64,000 bases of DNA from Polaribacter sp. NJDZ03 (GTDB lineage Bacteria > Bacteroidota > Bacteroidia > Flavobacteriales > Flavobacteriaceae): positions 1,529,001 to 1,593,000 of the forward strand of contig NZ_CP079195.1 of NCBI RefSeq assembly GCF_019263805.1. Direction: 5' to 3'. Under the pieces are notes generated by a model. It did not search any database. It was not told the origin of the DNA and saw only the letters and a program-made list of their open reading frames with translations. A program made the position numbers and the translations under genes. The stretch's first letter is position 1. Each line of letters begins with the position of its first letter. Below, one piece after another: positions 45,088-54,132 of the stretch.

Positions 45088-46128
45088 TTGCAAGAAAATC
45101 AACCTCAAGATATAGAAAACGACGATTTGTACGAACATCATAGATTTACAGCTAGTGAAGGACAAGAACCTTTAAGAGTAGATAAATTTTTAATGAATTT
45201 TGTAGAAAACGCTACCAGAAATAAAATTCAACAAGCAGCAAAAGCAGGTAATATTTTAGTGAATGATGCGGTTGTAAAATCGAATCATAAAGTAAAACCA
45301 AATGATGTTGTTAGAGTTGTTTTATCATATCCGCCAGCAGAAAACTTATTGGTGGCAGAAGACATTCCTTTAGACATTGTTTATGAAGATGACACGGTAA
45401 TTGTAGTAAACAAACCTGCAGGTATGGTAGTGCATCCTGGTCACGGAAATTATTCTGGGACTTTAGTGAATGGCTTAATTCATCATATAGAAAACTTACC
45501 AACCAATTCTAACGAAAGACCAGGTTTGGTGCACAGAATTGATAAAGATACTAGTGGATTATTAGTAGTTGCAAAAACAGAATTTGCAATGGCACATTTA
45601 TCGAAACAGTTTTTTGACAGAACTACAGAGCGTTTGTATTATGCTTTAGTTTGGGGAAATGTAGAGGATAATGAAGGTACTATTATTGGAAATATAGGAC
45701 GTAGTTTAAAAAACCGTTTGCAAATGGCTGTTTTTCCTGATGGTGATTTTGGAAAACATGCTGTTACACATTACAAAGTTTTAGAGCGTTTAACGTATGT
45801 TACTTTGGTACAATGTAAACTAGAAACTGGTAGAACACACCAAATTAGAGCGCATTTTAAACATATTGGACATACCCTTTTTAATGATGAGCGTTATGGT
45901 GGAGATGATATTTTAAAAGGTACAACGTTTACCAAATACAAGCAATTTGTAAACAACTGTTTTAAAGTATTACCAAGACAAGCGTTGCATGCAAAAACAT
46001 TAGGATTTACGCACCCTAAAACGGGTGAGTTTATGCGTTTTAATTCTGAAGTACCGTCAGATATTACAGAGTGTTTAGAAAAATGGAGAACCTACTCTGA
46101 GAATTCTAAGGATATAGATTTAGATTAA
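45088..46128 (+). CDS. rluD: Ribosomal large subunit pseudouridine synthase RluD
   Basis: 346 residues. TTG start at 45088: an in-frame TAA sits one codon upstream, and no ATG precedes the S4 domain. S4 RNA-binding domain (about 28-90, LRVDKFLMNFVEN), then the catalytic HRIDKDTSGLLVVAKTE with the conserved Asp, and RTHQIRAHFKHIGH. It makes pseudouridines in helix 69 of 23S rRNA (positions 1911, 1915, 1917 in E. coli), which helps 50S assembly. Its leader contains the repeat array. Confidence 0.92.
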   Translation: MQENQPQDIENDDLYEHHRFTASEGQEPLRVDKFLMNFVENATRNKIQQAAKAGNILVNDAVVKSNHKVKPNDVVRVVLSYPPAENLLVAEDIPLDIVYEDDTVIVVNKPAGMVVHPGHGNYSGTLVNGLIHHIENLPTNSNERPGLVHRIDKDTSGLLVVAKTEFAMAHLSKQFFDRTTERLYYALVWGNVEDNEGTIIGNIGRSLKNRLQMAVFPDGDFGKHAVTHYKVLERLTYVTLVQCKLETGRTHQIRAHFKHIGHTLFNDERYGGDDILKGTTFTKYKQFVNNCFKVLPRQALHAKTLGFTHPKTGEFMRFNSEVPSDITECLEKWRTYSENSKDIDLD

Positions 46129-46275
46129 CTAATTTTAAAAAAGAAATTACTTATCAAAAAACACTATAACTATTACAAATAATTATAACAGTATTAAATA
46201 TTACTCTTAAAATACATTTAAGAAATCTATAAACATTTGTATTTTTATACTTTAATTATTTCTGAATTACATTAT

Positions 46276-47034
46276 ATGAAAATCATAATATCACCAGCAA
46301 AATCTTTAGATTTCGAAAGTAAAGTACCTACAAGTTTACATACGCAACCTCGTTTTTTAGACCAATCTGAAAAGTTAAATAAGAAACTAAAAACACTTTC
46401 TAAAAAAAACTTATCTGAGTTGATGAAAATTTCTGATGATTTGTCTGCTTTAAATTATGATAGAAATCAAACTTGGGCAACTCCTTTTACCAAAGACAAT
46501 GCAAAGCAAGCTATTTACTCTTTTACAGGTGCTGTTTTTAAAGGGATTGATGTAAACTCTATTGAAGAAGAAAAAATACCTTTACTTCAAAACAACTTAA
46601 GAATTTTATCTGGTTTATACGGTTTATTAAAACCTTTAGATTTAATTCAGCCGTATCGTTTAGAAATGGGAACTCGTTTAAAAGTAGGTACTAAAGAAAA
46701 TTTGTACAAGTTTTGGGGTGATACTGTTGCCAATGCATTAAATGAAGAATTAGAAGACGGAGAATTATTAGTAAATTTAGCAAGTACAGAATACTTTAAA
46801 GTAATTCCTAAAAAGGTTTTAAAAGTACCAATGGTTACACCTATTTTTAAAGATTATAAAAACGGAGAATATAAAATTGTAATGACCTACGCTAAAATGG
46901 CTCGTGGTTTAATGGTGCGTTATATTATTGACAATAACGTTAAAACTATAGAAGATTTAAAAGGTTTTAATGTTGATAAATACCGTTTTTCTGAAGAGTT
47001 ATCTTCTGGAAATGATTTGGTTTTTACACGTTAA
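46276..47034 (+). CDS. yaaA: Peroxide stress protein YaaA (DUF328/UPF0246)
   Basis: 252 residues from the ATG at 46276 (MKIIISPAKSLDFE); an upstream TTG-started frame is ignored because the family begins here. Blocks such as LSGLYGLLKPLDLIQPYRLEMGTRL and MVTPIFKDYKNGEYKIVMTYAKMARG are diagnostic. In E. coli YaaA limits free iron and DNA damage during peroxide stress. Converges on sdaA with a stem-loop between them. Confidence 0.92.
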   Translation: MKIIISPAKSLDFESKVPTSLHTQPRFLDQSEKLNKKLKTLSKKNLSELMKISDDLSALNYDRNQTWATPFTKDNAKQAIYSFTGAVFKGIDVNSIEEEKIPLLQNNLRILSGLYGLLKPLDLIQPYRLEMGTRLKVGTKENLYKFWGDTVANALNEELEDGELLVNLASTEYFKVIPKKVLKVPMVTPIFKDYKNGEYKIVMTYAKMARGLMVRYIIDNNVKTIEDLKGFNVDKYRFSEELSSGNDLVFTR

Positions 47035-47038
47035 AAAA

Positions 47039-47095
47039 AGTTAGCAGTCTTCAGTACGCAGTTTGCTGTCACAAACTGACTGACGACTGCTAACT
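47039..47095. terminator. Stem-loop between convergent yaaA and sdaA
   Basis: A perfect 11-bp stem AGTTAGCAGTC/GACTGCTAACT with an inner stem CAGTTTG/CAAACTG (47059-47078). Likely a bidirectional terminator, possibly derived from a dispersed repeat. Confidence 0.6.
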
Positions 47096-47104
47096 GAAGA
47101 CTGA

Positions 47105-48529
47105 TTAACAATCTACAATTCTCACGGTAACTGCCAAACCACCTTCTGAGGTTTCTTTGTAATTTTTATTCATGTCTTTTGCGGTTTCCCACATGGTATC
47201 TATTACACTGTCTAAATGCACCAAAGCTTCTTTAGGATCTGTTTCTAAAGCAATTTCAGCGGCATGAATCGCTTTTATTGCGCCCATAGAATTACGTTCT
47301 ATGCAAGGCACCTGTACCAAACCAGCAATAGGATCGCAGGTTAAACCTAAATGATGTTCCATAGCAATTTCTGCAGCCGACAAACATTGTGCTGCTGTAC
47401 CGCCTAATAATTCTGTTAAAGCTGCTGCTGCCATTGCAGAAGAAACACCTATTTCTGCCTGACAACCTCCCATTGCTGCTGAGATTGTAGCATTTTTCTT
47501 AAAAACACTCCCAATTTCACCAGCCGTTAATAAGAATTTTTTAACGTGACTAAAATCGGCTTCATGATTTTCTATCACCATATAATACATTAAAACTGCC
47601 GGAATAACACCTGCACTTCCGTTTGTTGGTGCGGTAACTACTCTACCCAAAGCGGCGTTTACCTCATTTACAGACAATGCAAAACAACTAACCCATTTTA
47701 AAATTTCTCTAAATTTTACTTCTGTGCTTCTTATGGCAGTTAACCATTCTTTTGGGTTTGTATAACTGGTATCTTTTATTAATTTTTTATGTGTATCAAA
47801 AGCACGTCTTTTTACATTTAAACCTCCAGGAAGCCTTCCTTCTGTATGACAGCCTGTAAACATACATTCTAGCATCGTATCCCAAATTCTGTGCAATTCT
47901 TTATCTATATGTTCTGCAGAATTTAATTCTAATTCATTTAGAAGAACGATATCAGAAATTAATAAATTTTCTTTTTCACAATACTCTTCTAGTTGTAAAG
48001 CCCTATTGATTGGAAAAGGAAAATTCTTTTTATTGATTTCTATTTCTTCTTCTAAATGATCATTTTCTTGCACAATAAAACCTCCTCCAATAGAAAAATA
48101 GGTTTGTGTAGAAATTTCATCACCTTTAAAAAAACCTCTAAAAGTAATTCCGTTTGCATGAAATGGTAAAAATGCTCTATTAAATACAATAGATTCTTTA
48201 TAGAAAGGCACTTCTTTTTCTCCGTTTAAAGAAAGTATTTTTAATTCCTTAATGTCATCAATAATAGTAGCAATGTTTTCAATAGGCAGGTATTCTGGAT
48301 CTGCTCCTGTTAACCCTAATTGAATTGCCAAATCGGTAGCGTGCCCCTTACCTGTTAAAGATAGAGAACCATATAAATCTACCTGAATTGCATCAACTAA
48401 ATGAAAATTTTCATTTTCTTTTAATTGACGGATCCATTGTTCGGCAGCTCGCCAAGGCCCAAGTGTATGAGAACTTGAGGGACCAACACCTATTTTGAGC
48501 ATATCAAAAACACTAATAAATTGCGACAT
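47105..48529 (-). CDS. sdaA: L-serine ammonia-lyase (serine dehydratase), single-chain
   Basis: 474 residues with both beta- and alpha-type regions in one chain: GPSSSHTLGPWRAA at the N-terminus, and ATISAAMGGCQAEIGVSSAMAA, GLTCDPIAGLVQVPCIERN with the 4Fe-4S cysteines in the second half. It deaminates L-serine to pyruvate and ammonia. ATG start at the usual position. Preceded by the DUF2853 gene and its terminator; probably its own transcript. Confidence 0.94.
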   Translation of the reverse strand: MSQFISVFDMLKIGVGPSSSHTLGPWRAAEQWIRQLKENENFHLVDAIQVDLYGSLSLTGKGHATDLAIQLGLTGADPEYLPIENIATIIDDIKELKILSLNGEKEVPFYKESIVFNRAFLPFHANGITFRGFFKGDEISTQTYFSIGGGFIVQENDHLEEEIEINKKNFPFPINRALQLEEYCEKENLLISDIVLLNELELNSAEHIDKELHRIWDTMLECMFTGCHTEGRLPGGLNVKRRAFDTHKKLIKDTSYTNPKEWLTAIRSTEVKFREILKWVSCFALSVNEVNAALGRVVTAPTNGSAGVIPAVLMYYMVIENHEADFSHVKKFLLTAGEIGSVFKKNATISAAMGGCQAEIGVSSAMAAAALTELLGGTAAQCLSAAEIAMEHHLGLTCDPIAGLVQVPCIERNSMGAIKAIHAAEIALETDPKEALVHLDSVIDTMWETAKDMNKNYKETSEGGLAVTVRIVDC

Positions 48530-48562
48530 TCGTAAGATTTAATTAAGAATTGTGGTAAATGT

Positions 48563-48593
48563 AAAAAATCCAACTCAATGAGTTGGATTTTTT
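48563..48593 (-). terminator. Terminator of the DUF2853 gene
   Basis: A perfect 15-bp stem (AAATCCAACTCA/TGAGTTGGATTT and flanking A/T pairs) with a single-base spacer and T-run on the minus strand, between the DUF2853 gene and sdaA. Confidence 0.85.
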
Positions 48594-48613
48594 TATTAAA
48601 ATTATATTTTATA

Positions 48614-48952
48614 TTAGTTGTATATCGATTCCTTTCCAAATTCTACAGCTAACATATAATAAAAGACTGCTCTGTATTTATTTCTTTCAGATTTACCAAT
48701 TGCCTCCACTACTTTATTGATCGCTTCATCTAATTTTGGACCATCTGCTAAACCTAACTTTTTAATTAAAAAATTATTTTTAACCGTTAACAATTCTTTT
48801 GCATCTGAACCAGACACGGTTTCAGCATCTTTTTTATAAATAGATGGACCTAATCCCTTTGTTACAGCCTTTAATAAGTCTGCATCATATTTTAGACCTT
48901 TATCGTCCATAAACTTAGAATACTGCGCTACTTTTTCGTCAAATTTACTCAT
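48614..48952 (-). CDS. DUF2853 family protein
   Basis: 112 residues, a small soluble helical protein of the DUF2853 family: LKYDADLLKAVTKGLGPSIYKKD, VKNNFLIKKLGL and RAVFYYMLAVEFGK. Function unknown. It has the best -33/-7 promoter pair in the window and its own terminator, so it is probably a strongly expressed single gene. Divergent from dnaK. Confidence 0.85.
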   Translation of the reverse strand: MSKFDEKVAQYSKFMDDKGLKYDADLLKAVTKGLGPSIYKKDAETVSGSDAKELLTVKNNFLIKKLGLADGPKLDEAINKVVEAIGKSERNKYRAVFYYMLAVEFGKESIYN

Positions 48953-49014
48953 GATTTTTTTTTAGAATTTTAGATTATAACTTATAGATTTACTTTATCT
49001 CAAATAGAACTATC

Positions 49015-49045
49015 CAAATATAAGGAATTAAAAATTATATTCAAA
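49015..49045 (-). promoter_or_regulatory. Bacteroidetes-type promoter of the DUF2853 gene (TTTG-N19-TATATTTG)
   Basis: On the minus strand TTTG is followed after exactly 19 bp by TATATTTG, matching both boxes and spacing of the Bacteroidetes housekeeping promoter. It gives a leader of about 55-60 nt. Confidence 0.75.
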
Positions 49046-49147
49046 TATTCTTCCTATCCAATCTATTAGATACATTTTGTGTCATTATGTCACATTAATT
49101 TAAAATTTTTTTTTAAAATAACTGACATTTGCTAGTATAAAAGCGGT

Positions 49148-49162
49148 TGGCACAGCATTTGC
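49148..49162 (+). promoter_or_regulatory. Sigma-54-like promoter upstream of dnaK (TGGCACAGCATTTGC)
   Basis: TGGCAC-N5-TTGC matches the sigma-54 -24/-12 consensus (TGGCACG-N4-TTGC) in all but one base. Transcription would start near 49174, giving a leader of about 36 nt to the dnaK ATG at 49210. No activator site is visible. Confidence 0.6.
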
Positions 49163-49209
49163 CTAATAGAAAATGTAAAATTGAATTAAAATTTATTAAA
49201 ATAAATATT

Positions 49210-51111
49210 ATGAGTAAAATTATTGGAATTGATTTAGGTACAACAAACTCTTGTGTTTCTGTAATGGAAGGAAACGAGCCAGTTGTAATCCCTAACGCAG
49301 AAGGAAAAAGAACTACACCATCTATCGTTGCCTTTGTAGAAGGAGGAGAACGTAAAATTGGTGACCCAGCTAAAAGACAAGCTGTAACAAACCCAACAAA
49401 AACTGTTTATTCTATTAAACGTTTTATGGGTAACAAATTTTCTGAATCTACAAAAGAAGCAGGAAGAGTACCTTATAAAGTTGTAAGAGGAGATAATGAT
49501 ACACCTAGAGTAGATATTGATGGTCGTTTATATACACCTCAAGAAATTTCTGCAATGGTGTTACAGAAAATGAAAAAAACTGCTGAAGATTATTTAGGAA
49601 CTGAGGTTACTGAAGCAGTTATTACTGTACCAGCATATTTTAACGATGCACAAAGACAAGCTACAAAAGAAGCTGGTGAAATTGCAGGTTTAACTGTAAA
49701 AAGAATGATAAACGAACCAACAGCTGCAGCATTAGCTTATGGTTTAGACAAGTCTAACGACGATAAAAAAATTGCTGTTTTTGATTTTGGTGGTGGAACA
49801 CATGATGTTTCTATCTTAGAATTAGGAGATGGTGTTTTTGAAGTATTAGCTACAGCTGGTGATACACATTTAGGTGGTGATGATGTTGATGAAAAAATCA
49901 TTAACTGGTTAGCAGATGAGTTTAAAGCGGATGAAGATTTAGACTTACGTAAAGACCCAATGTCTTTACAACGTTTAAAAGAAGCTGCAGAAAAAGCGAA
50001 GATTGAATTATCTTCTTCTGCTTCTACAGAAGTTAACTTACCTTATGTTACTGCTACTGCTAGTGGACCAAAACACTTGGTAAGAACTTTATCTAGATCT
50101 AAATTTGAGCAATTAATTGACGATTTAGTAAAAAGAACTATCGAGCCTTGTCAAACTGCATTAAAAAATGCTGATTTAACTATTTCTGATATTGATGAAG
50201 TTATTTTAGTTGGTGGTTCTACAAGAATACCTGCTGTACAAGAAGCTGTTGAAAAATTCTTTGGAAAAGCACCAAGTAAAGGTGTAAACCCTGATGAAGT
50301 TGTTGCTTTAGGAGCTGCTATTCAAGGTGGAGTTTTATCTGGAGATGTTAAAGATGTATTGTTATTAGACGTTACACCTTTATCTTTAGGTATTGAAACT
50401 ATGGGGAATGTTTTCACAAAATTAATTGATGCAAACACAACAATTCCTACAAAAAAATCTCAAGTATTCTCTACAGCAGTAGACAACCAACCATCAGTAG
50501 AAATTCACGTATTACAAGGTGAAAGAGCTATGGCTGCAGATAACAATACTATTGGTCGTTTCCATTTAGATGGTTTACCTCCTGCACAAAGAGGTGTACC
50601 TCAAGTAGAAGTAACTTTTGATATTGATGCAAATGGTATTATTAAAGTTTCTGCTTTAGACAAAGGAACAAACAAATCTCACGAGATTAGAATTGAAGCT
50701 TCTTCTGGTTTATCTGAAGATGAAATTGCAAAAATGAAGCAAGATGCAGAAGAAAATGCTGATGCGGATAAAAAAGCAAAAGAAACTGCAGAAAAAATCA
50801 ATGAAGCAGATTCTATGATTTTTCAAACAGAAAAGCAATTAACTGAATTTGGTGATAAATTATCTGCGGATAAAAAAGCACCAATCGAAGCTGCTTTAGT
50901 AGAATTAAAAGCTGCTCACTTATCTCAAGATTTAACTTTAATTGATACTGCTTTAGCAACTATCAATGAAGCTTGGAAGGTTGCATCTGAAGAGATGTAT
51001 GCTGCTCAAGGTGGTGCTGCAGGAGCTGATGCTGGTGCACAACAAGGTCAACCAGAAGCTGATGCTCAGGGAGACAATGTTGAAGATGTAGATTTCGAAG
51101 AAGTAAAGTAA
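49210..51111 (+). CDS. dnaK: Molecular chaperone DnaK (Hsp70)
   Basis: 633 residues from the ATG at 49210 ([21 protein letters not shown]); the longer frame overlaps the promoter-like site and is not used. Nucleotide-binding domain motifs [14 protein letters not shown] and [13 protein letters not shown], then the substrate-binding domain and a flexible Gly/Ala/Gln-rich tail ending [10 protein letters not shown], as in bacterial DnaK. Works with DnaJ/GrpE (not in this window). It has a sigma-54-like promoter and a strong terminator, and no dnaJ beside it. Confidence 0.98.
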   Translation: MSKIIGIDLGTTNSCVSVMEGNEPVVIPNAEGKRTTPSIVAFVEGGERKIGDPAKRQAVTNPTKTVYSIKRFMGNKFSESTKEAGRVPYKVVRGDNDTPRVDIDGRLYTPQEISAMVLQKMKKTAEDYLGTEVTEAVITVPAYFNDAQRQATKEAGEIAGLTVKRMINEPTAAALAYGLDKSNDDKKIAVFDFGGGTHDVSILELGDGVFEVLATAGDTHLGGDDVDEKIINWLADEFKADEDLDLRKDPMSLQRLKEAAEKAKIELSSSASTEVNLPYVTATASGPKHLVRTLSRSKFEQLIDDLVKRTIEPCQTALKNADLTISDIDEVILVGGSTRIPAVQEAVEKFFGKAPSKGVNPDEVVALGAAIQGGVLSGDVKDVLLLDVTPLSLGIETMGNVFTKLIDANTTIPTKKSQVFSTAVDNQPSVEIHVLQGERAMAADNNTIGRFHLDGLPPAQRGVPQVEVTFDIDANGIIKVSALDKGTNKSHEIRIEASSGLSEDEIAKMKQDAEENADADKKAKETAEKINEADSMIFQTEKQLTEFGDKLSADKKAPIEAALVELKAAHLSQDLTLIDTALATINEAWKVASEEMYAAQGGAAGADAGAQQGQPEADAQGDNVEDVDFEEVK

Positions 51112-51209
51112 GTGAAATAGAATTTTGATAAATCAAAATTCGTTATTGAACTTATCCCGATAAAAGAGAGATCTTCTAAAAAGAAAAACATTTTTTCTTA
51201 AAATAACTA

Positions 51210-51240
51210 AAACGCAATCATTAATTTGATTGCGTTTTTT
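51210..51240 (+). terminator. Rho-independent terminator of dnaK
   Basis: Stem AACGCAATCA/TGATTGCGTT with a short loop and a T-run. Confidence 0.9.
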
Positions 51241-51243
51241 TAT

Positions 51244-51267
51244 GCGTCATTGCGAGGAACGAAGCAA
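51244..51267. repeat. Dispersed bacterial repeat (GTCATTGCGAGGAACGAAGC)
   Basis: A known type of short interspersed sequence seen between genes in many bacteria (from memory). One copy, just after the dnaK terminator. Confidence 0.6.
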
Positions 51268-51315
51268 ACTCTATACGATAATTCAGATTCCTTTATTAAA
51301 TTTGCCACAAAAAAA

Positions 51316-51348
51316 AGACCCTTCAGGTTTTAAAAACCTGAAGGGTCT
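51316..51348. repeat. Perfect 16-bp inverted repeat before the 174-aa gene
   Basis: Arms AGACCCTTCAGGTTTT and its complement, one base apart, ending 21 bp before the TTG start at 51370. Could be a terminator-like repeat or a regulatory hairpin in the leader; similar CCTGAAGGG-type palindromes occur in related genomes (from memory). Confidence 0.55.
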
Positions 51349-51369
51349 AAATTATTAAAAAGAAAATTT

Positions 51370-51894
51370 TTGAAAACCTACAACAAAACCAACTTCTTTA
51401 AACATACCTTCTGCGAATTTAACCAAGTTGATAATTTTCAATTTCCAGAAAACACCAATTATAAAAGCAAATCAGAAAGTATGTATTTCTATACAGATGA
51501 AGGTGTGTATAGAAAATCTAATCATTGGGGACGTGTGGCAAATTGCAGATGGAAATTAATTGCTAACGAAGATTATAAAAACCAACAAATAGTGATTGGT
51601 TTTGCAAAATGGAAGGACTTTTACCCTATCAATTCTACTGAAAAAATATTTTTTATTGATGTCAATTTTGAAGAAAAAACAGCGAGAATTCAACCTAAAG
51701 AAACAGGTGCCAATAACTTACTTTTTACTTTAAATGAAGCACAACAAAAAACAAAACAAATCTCAATTTTATTTAAAGAAACAAAATGGGCAAACTATTT
51801 TGAAGATGATATAGACACTATTCGATTTAAAGTGATTACAGAATTTATAAGTTCAAAGAAATCACTTCCAGAAATAAAAAGAAGTTTCAAATAA
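51370..51894 (+). CDS. Conserved hypothetical protein, 174 aa (TTG start)
   Basis: A soluble protein without signal peptide or membrane segment, rich in aromatic residues. TTG at 51370 is preferred because the next ATG (residue 38) would lose the conserved N-terminus. Features are DEGVYRKSNHWGRVANCRW and VIGFAKWKDFYPINS, which look like a small beta domain, then a helical end. Family seems restricted to Bacteroidetes; function unknown. A perfect inverted repeat lies just upstream. Confidence 0.7.
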   Translation: MKTYNKTNFFKHTFCEFNQVDNFQFPENTNYKSKSESMYFYTDEGVYRKSNHWGRVANCRWKLIANEDYKNQQIVIGFAKWKDFYPINSTEKIFFIDVNFEEKTARIQPKETGANNLLFTLNEAQQKTKQISILFKETKWANYFEDDIDTIRFKVITEFISSKKSLPEIKRSFK

Positions 51895-51967
51895 GAAACC
51901 ATCACTTTTCAGTAAATTTGCTTTTCTAAAAATCTAATAACACCACTTTTTAAACATCTAATAAGAA

Positions 51968-53263
51968 ATGAACATTCCACAAACAAGTTTCCCTAGAGTT
52001 GTAATTATTGGTGGCGGATTTGCTGGTTTGGCAGCAGCCAGAGGGTTAGAAGAACAAGAACTACAGGTTGTTTTAATAGACAAACATAATTATCACACGT
52101 TTCAACCTTTGTTATATCAAGTTGCAACAGGTGGTTTAGAACCAGATTCTATTGCTTTTCCGTTAAGAAAGCGTTTTAACGATGTAGATAATTTTTATTT
52201 TAGACTAACAGAAGTAGTAAAAATAAACCCTGAAAATAATACCATTGAAACTTCTATAGGAAACTTAGAATACGATGAATTAATTATTGCTACAGGTTCT
52301 ACAACCAACTTTTTTGGAAATACAAACATCCAAAAACACACGATGGAAATGAAATCCATTCCGCAATCTTTAAATATTAGAAGTTTAATTTTAGAAAATT
52401 TTGAAGAAGCTTTATTAACTTCAAATATTGAAGAAAGAAATGCTTTAATGAATTTTGTAATTGTTGGTGGTGGACCAACAGGTGTAGAATTAGCTGGTGC
52501 TTTGGCCGAAATGAAAAAAGGAATCTTACCTAAAGATTACCCTGATTTAGATATCCGACAAATGCAGATAAACTTAATTCAAAGTTCTGAATGTATTTTA
52601 AAAGGAATGAGCGCAAAAGCTTCTGAAAAAGCAGAAGATTTTCTAATAAAACTAGGCGTTCATGTTTGGAAAAACTTGCGTGTTTTAGATTATGATGGAA
52701 AAACAGTAACGACAAATGGTGTAGATCATTTTAGAGCAGAAACTGTTATTTGGGCTGCAGGTGTAAAAGGTGAAATGATTGATGGCCTGAACACAGAATG
52801 TGTTATAGAAAGAGCCGCAAGAATAAAAGTAAATGAATACAATCAAGTCTTAGGGCACCCAAACGTATATGCAATTGGTGATGTTGCTTGTATGTCTTCA
52901 GAGAAAAATCCTTACGGACACCCAATGATGGCACAACCTGCAATTCAGCAAGGTAGATTAGTTGCAAAAAACATATTGGCAAAACTCTTCAATAAAAAAC
53001 AAGAAGCATTTGTTTATAAAGACAAAGGCTCCATGGCAACTATTGGACGTAATAAAGCGGTTGTAGATTTAAAAAACTGGAAATTTCAAGGAGTTTTTGC
53101 TTGGTTTGTTTGGATGTTTGTCCACTTATTTTCTTTAATTGGTTTTAGAAATAAAGCCATTGTTTTTCTAAATTGGGTGTATAATTACATTCGTTTTGAT
53201 AGAGAAACACGTTTAATTATTAGGCCTTATAAGAATAAAAACAGCTTTAGTTTTAGAAAATAA
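51968..53263 (+). CDS. NADH dehydrogenase type II-like FAD oxidoreductase (Ndh)
   Basis: 431 residues. FAD motif VVIIGGGFAGLAAARGL and NAD motif VIVGGGPTGVELAGALAE at standard positions; the substrate-binding YxxPLLYQVATGGL region and the C-terminal amphipathic membrane anchor (WFVWMFVHLFSLIGFRNK) are typical of alternative NADH:quinone oxidoreductases. It reduces quinone (menaquinone in flavobacteria) from NADH without proton pumping. It is followed directly by two small genes. Confidence 0.9.
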   Translation: MNIPQTSFPRVVIIGGGFAGLAAARGLEEQELQVVLIDKHNYHTFQPLLYQVATGGLEPDSIAFPLRKRFNDVDNFYFRLTEVVKINPENNTIETSIGNLEYDELIIATGSTTNFFGNTNIQKHTMEMKSIPQSLNIRSLILENFEEALLTSNIEERNALMNFVIVGGGPTGVELAGALAEMKKGILPKDYPDLDIRQMQINLIQSSECILKGMSAKASEKAEDFLIKLGVHVWKNLRVLDYDGKTVTTNGVDHFRAETVIWAAGVKGEMIDGLNTECVIERAARIKVNEYNQVLGHPNVYAIGDVACMSSEKNPYGHPMMAQPAIQQGRLVAKNILAKLFNKKQEAFVYKDKGSMATIGRNKAVVDLKNWKFQGVFAWFVWMFVHLFSLIGFRNKAIVFLNWVYNYIRFDRETRLIIRPYKNKNSFSFRK

Positions 53264-53572
53264 ATGGCTGAAAAAAGAATTATAAAATGTCCGAACTGTG
53301 GGGTTTTCAATACTAATAAAGAGTATTGCACAAACTGCAACACCCTAATTTCTCATCAAAAGAAAAGAGAATTCAAAGCCAACATTGTAAAGCAAAAAGA
53401 AATTGATAAGGTTATTTATGAAAGAGAAAATCCTAATTTAACGGAAAGATTAAAAAACCATTCTAATATTTTTTATAAAATTATTGGATGGATTTTATAT
53501 TCTGCCTTTACAATTGTTAGTATTATTGGTGCTGGTTTAGCTTGGTTAGTTGCAATGGTTGCTGCGGGTTAA
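53264..53572 (+). CDS. Small zinc-ribbon membrane protein, 102 aa
   Basis: Starts the base after the Ndh gene ends. N-terminal zinc ribbon CPNCG...CTNC (four Cys), a basic middle, and a hydrophobic tail (about 75-100) with one or two helices. It could anchor a metal-binding domain at the inner membrane. Probably co-transcribed with ndh; function unknown. Confidence 0.7.
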   Translation: MAEKRIIKCPNCGVFNTNKEYCTNCNTLISHQKKREFKANIVKQKEIDKVIYERENPNLTERLKNHSNIFYKIIGWILYSAFTIVSIIGAGLAWLVAMVAAG

Positions 53573-53574
53573 AT

Positions 53575-53928
53575 ATGAAAAAAACACTTTTTTACTATTT
53601 TATATTTTCAATAAGTACAGGTACTTTTATCTATTTCTGTTCCTTTTTTAATGTTCAATTACCAAGAATTGTTCGTCATTATGTAAATGATTTTTTAATT
53701 ATTCCCATTGTACTTTATATCTGTTTGTATGTTTTAAAATGGTCTAAAAATGATAAAAAATATACTTTGAGTTTACCTATCATTTTATATGTCTGCTTTT
53801 TATATAGCTTATTGTTTGAGTTTATTTTCTCTACATATTTAGCAAGATATACCAAAGACTTTATTGATATTATTCTTTATTTTACAAGCGGTTTTATATT
53901 CTACTATTTTCAAAAAACTAAAAAATGA
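53575..53928 (+). CDS. Small multipass membrane protein, 117 aa
   Basis: From the ATG at 53575 (MKKTLFYYFIF); the longer frame overlaps the preceding gene. Four hydrophobic segments, little loop sequence, a terminal YYFQKTKK tail. No recognised family. Third gene of the ndh group. Confidence 0.6.
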   Translation: MKKTLFYYFIFSISTGTFIYFCSFFNVQLPRIVRHYVNDFLIIPIVLYICLYVLKWSKNDKKYTLSLPIILYVCFLYSLLFEFIFSTYLARYTKDFIDIILYFTSGFIFYYFQKTKK

Positions 53929-54051
53929 ATTCTGATAAAGTTGAAATGTATGAAGTATTACAGATTTTTATCCATAGAAAAAAGGATACGTTTTAATACT
54001 TTATCTACCTTTTAAAACATTTTACTTAAAACCACGTAGTATAGAAAAAGA

Positions 54052-54107
54052 ATATCTTCTTTAAAATGTTAATTTGATCAATCAAAAAATCACTCTAAAG
54101 AAGATAT
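54052..54107. terminator. Bidirectional terminator between the ndh group and the peroxidase gene
   Basis: 12-bp arms ATATCTTCTTTA and its complement, with an inner stem TTTGAT/ATCAAA (54073-54086). Confidence 0.75.
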
Positions 54108-54132
54108 CAAAAAATAAAATACGATGAATTAG

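Noticed and set aside
45056..45120. ATG at 45056 as rluD start or a frameshifted longer RluD
   Set aside because: It is out of frame and ends soon after; the TTG at 45088 fits the family start.
49147..49209. Longer N-terminus for DnaK
   Set aside because: The extra 21 residues lie over the promoter-like site and precede the universal [10 protein letters not shown] start.
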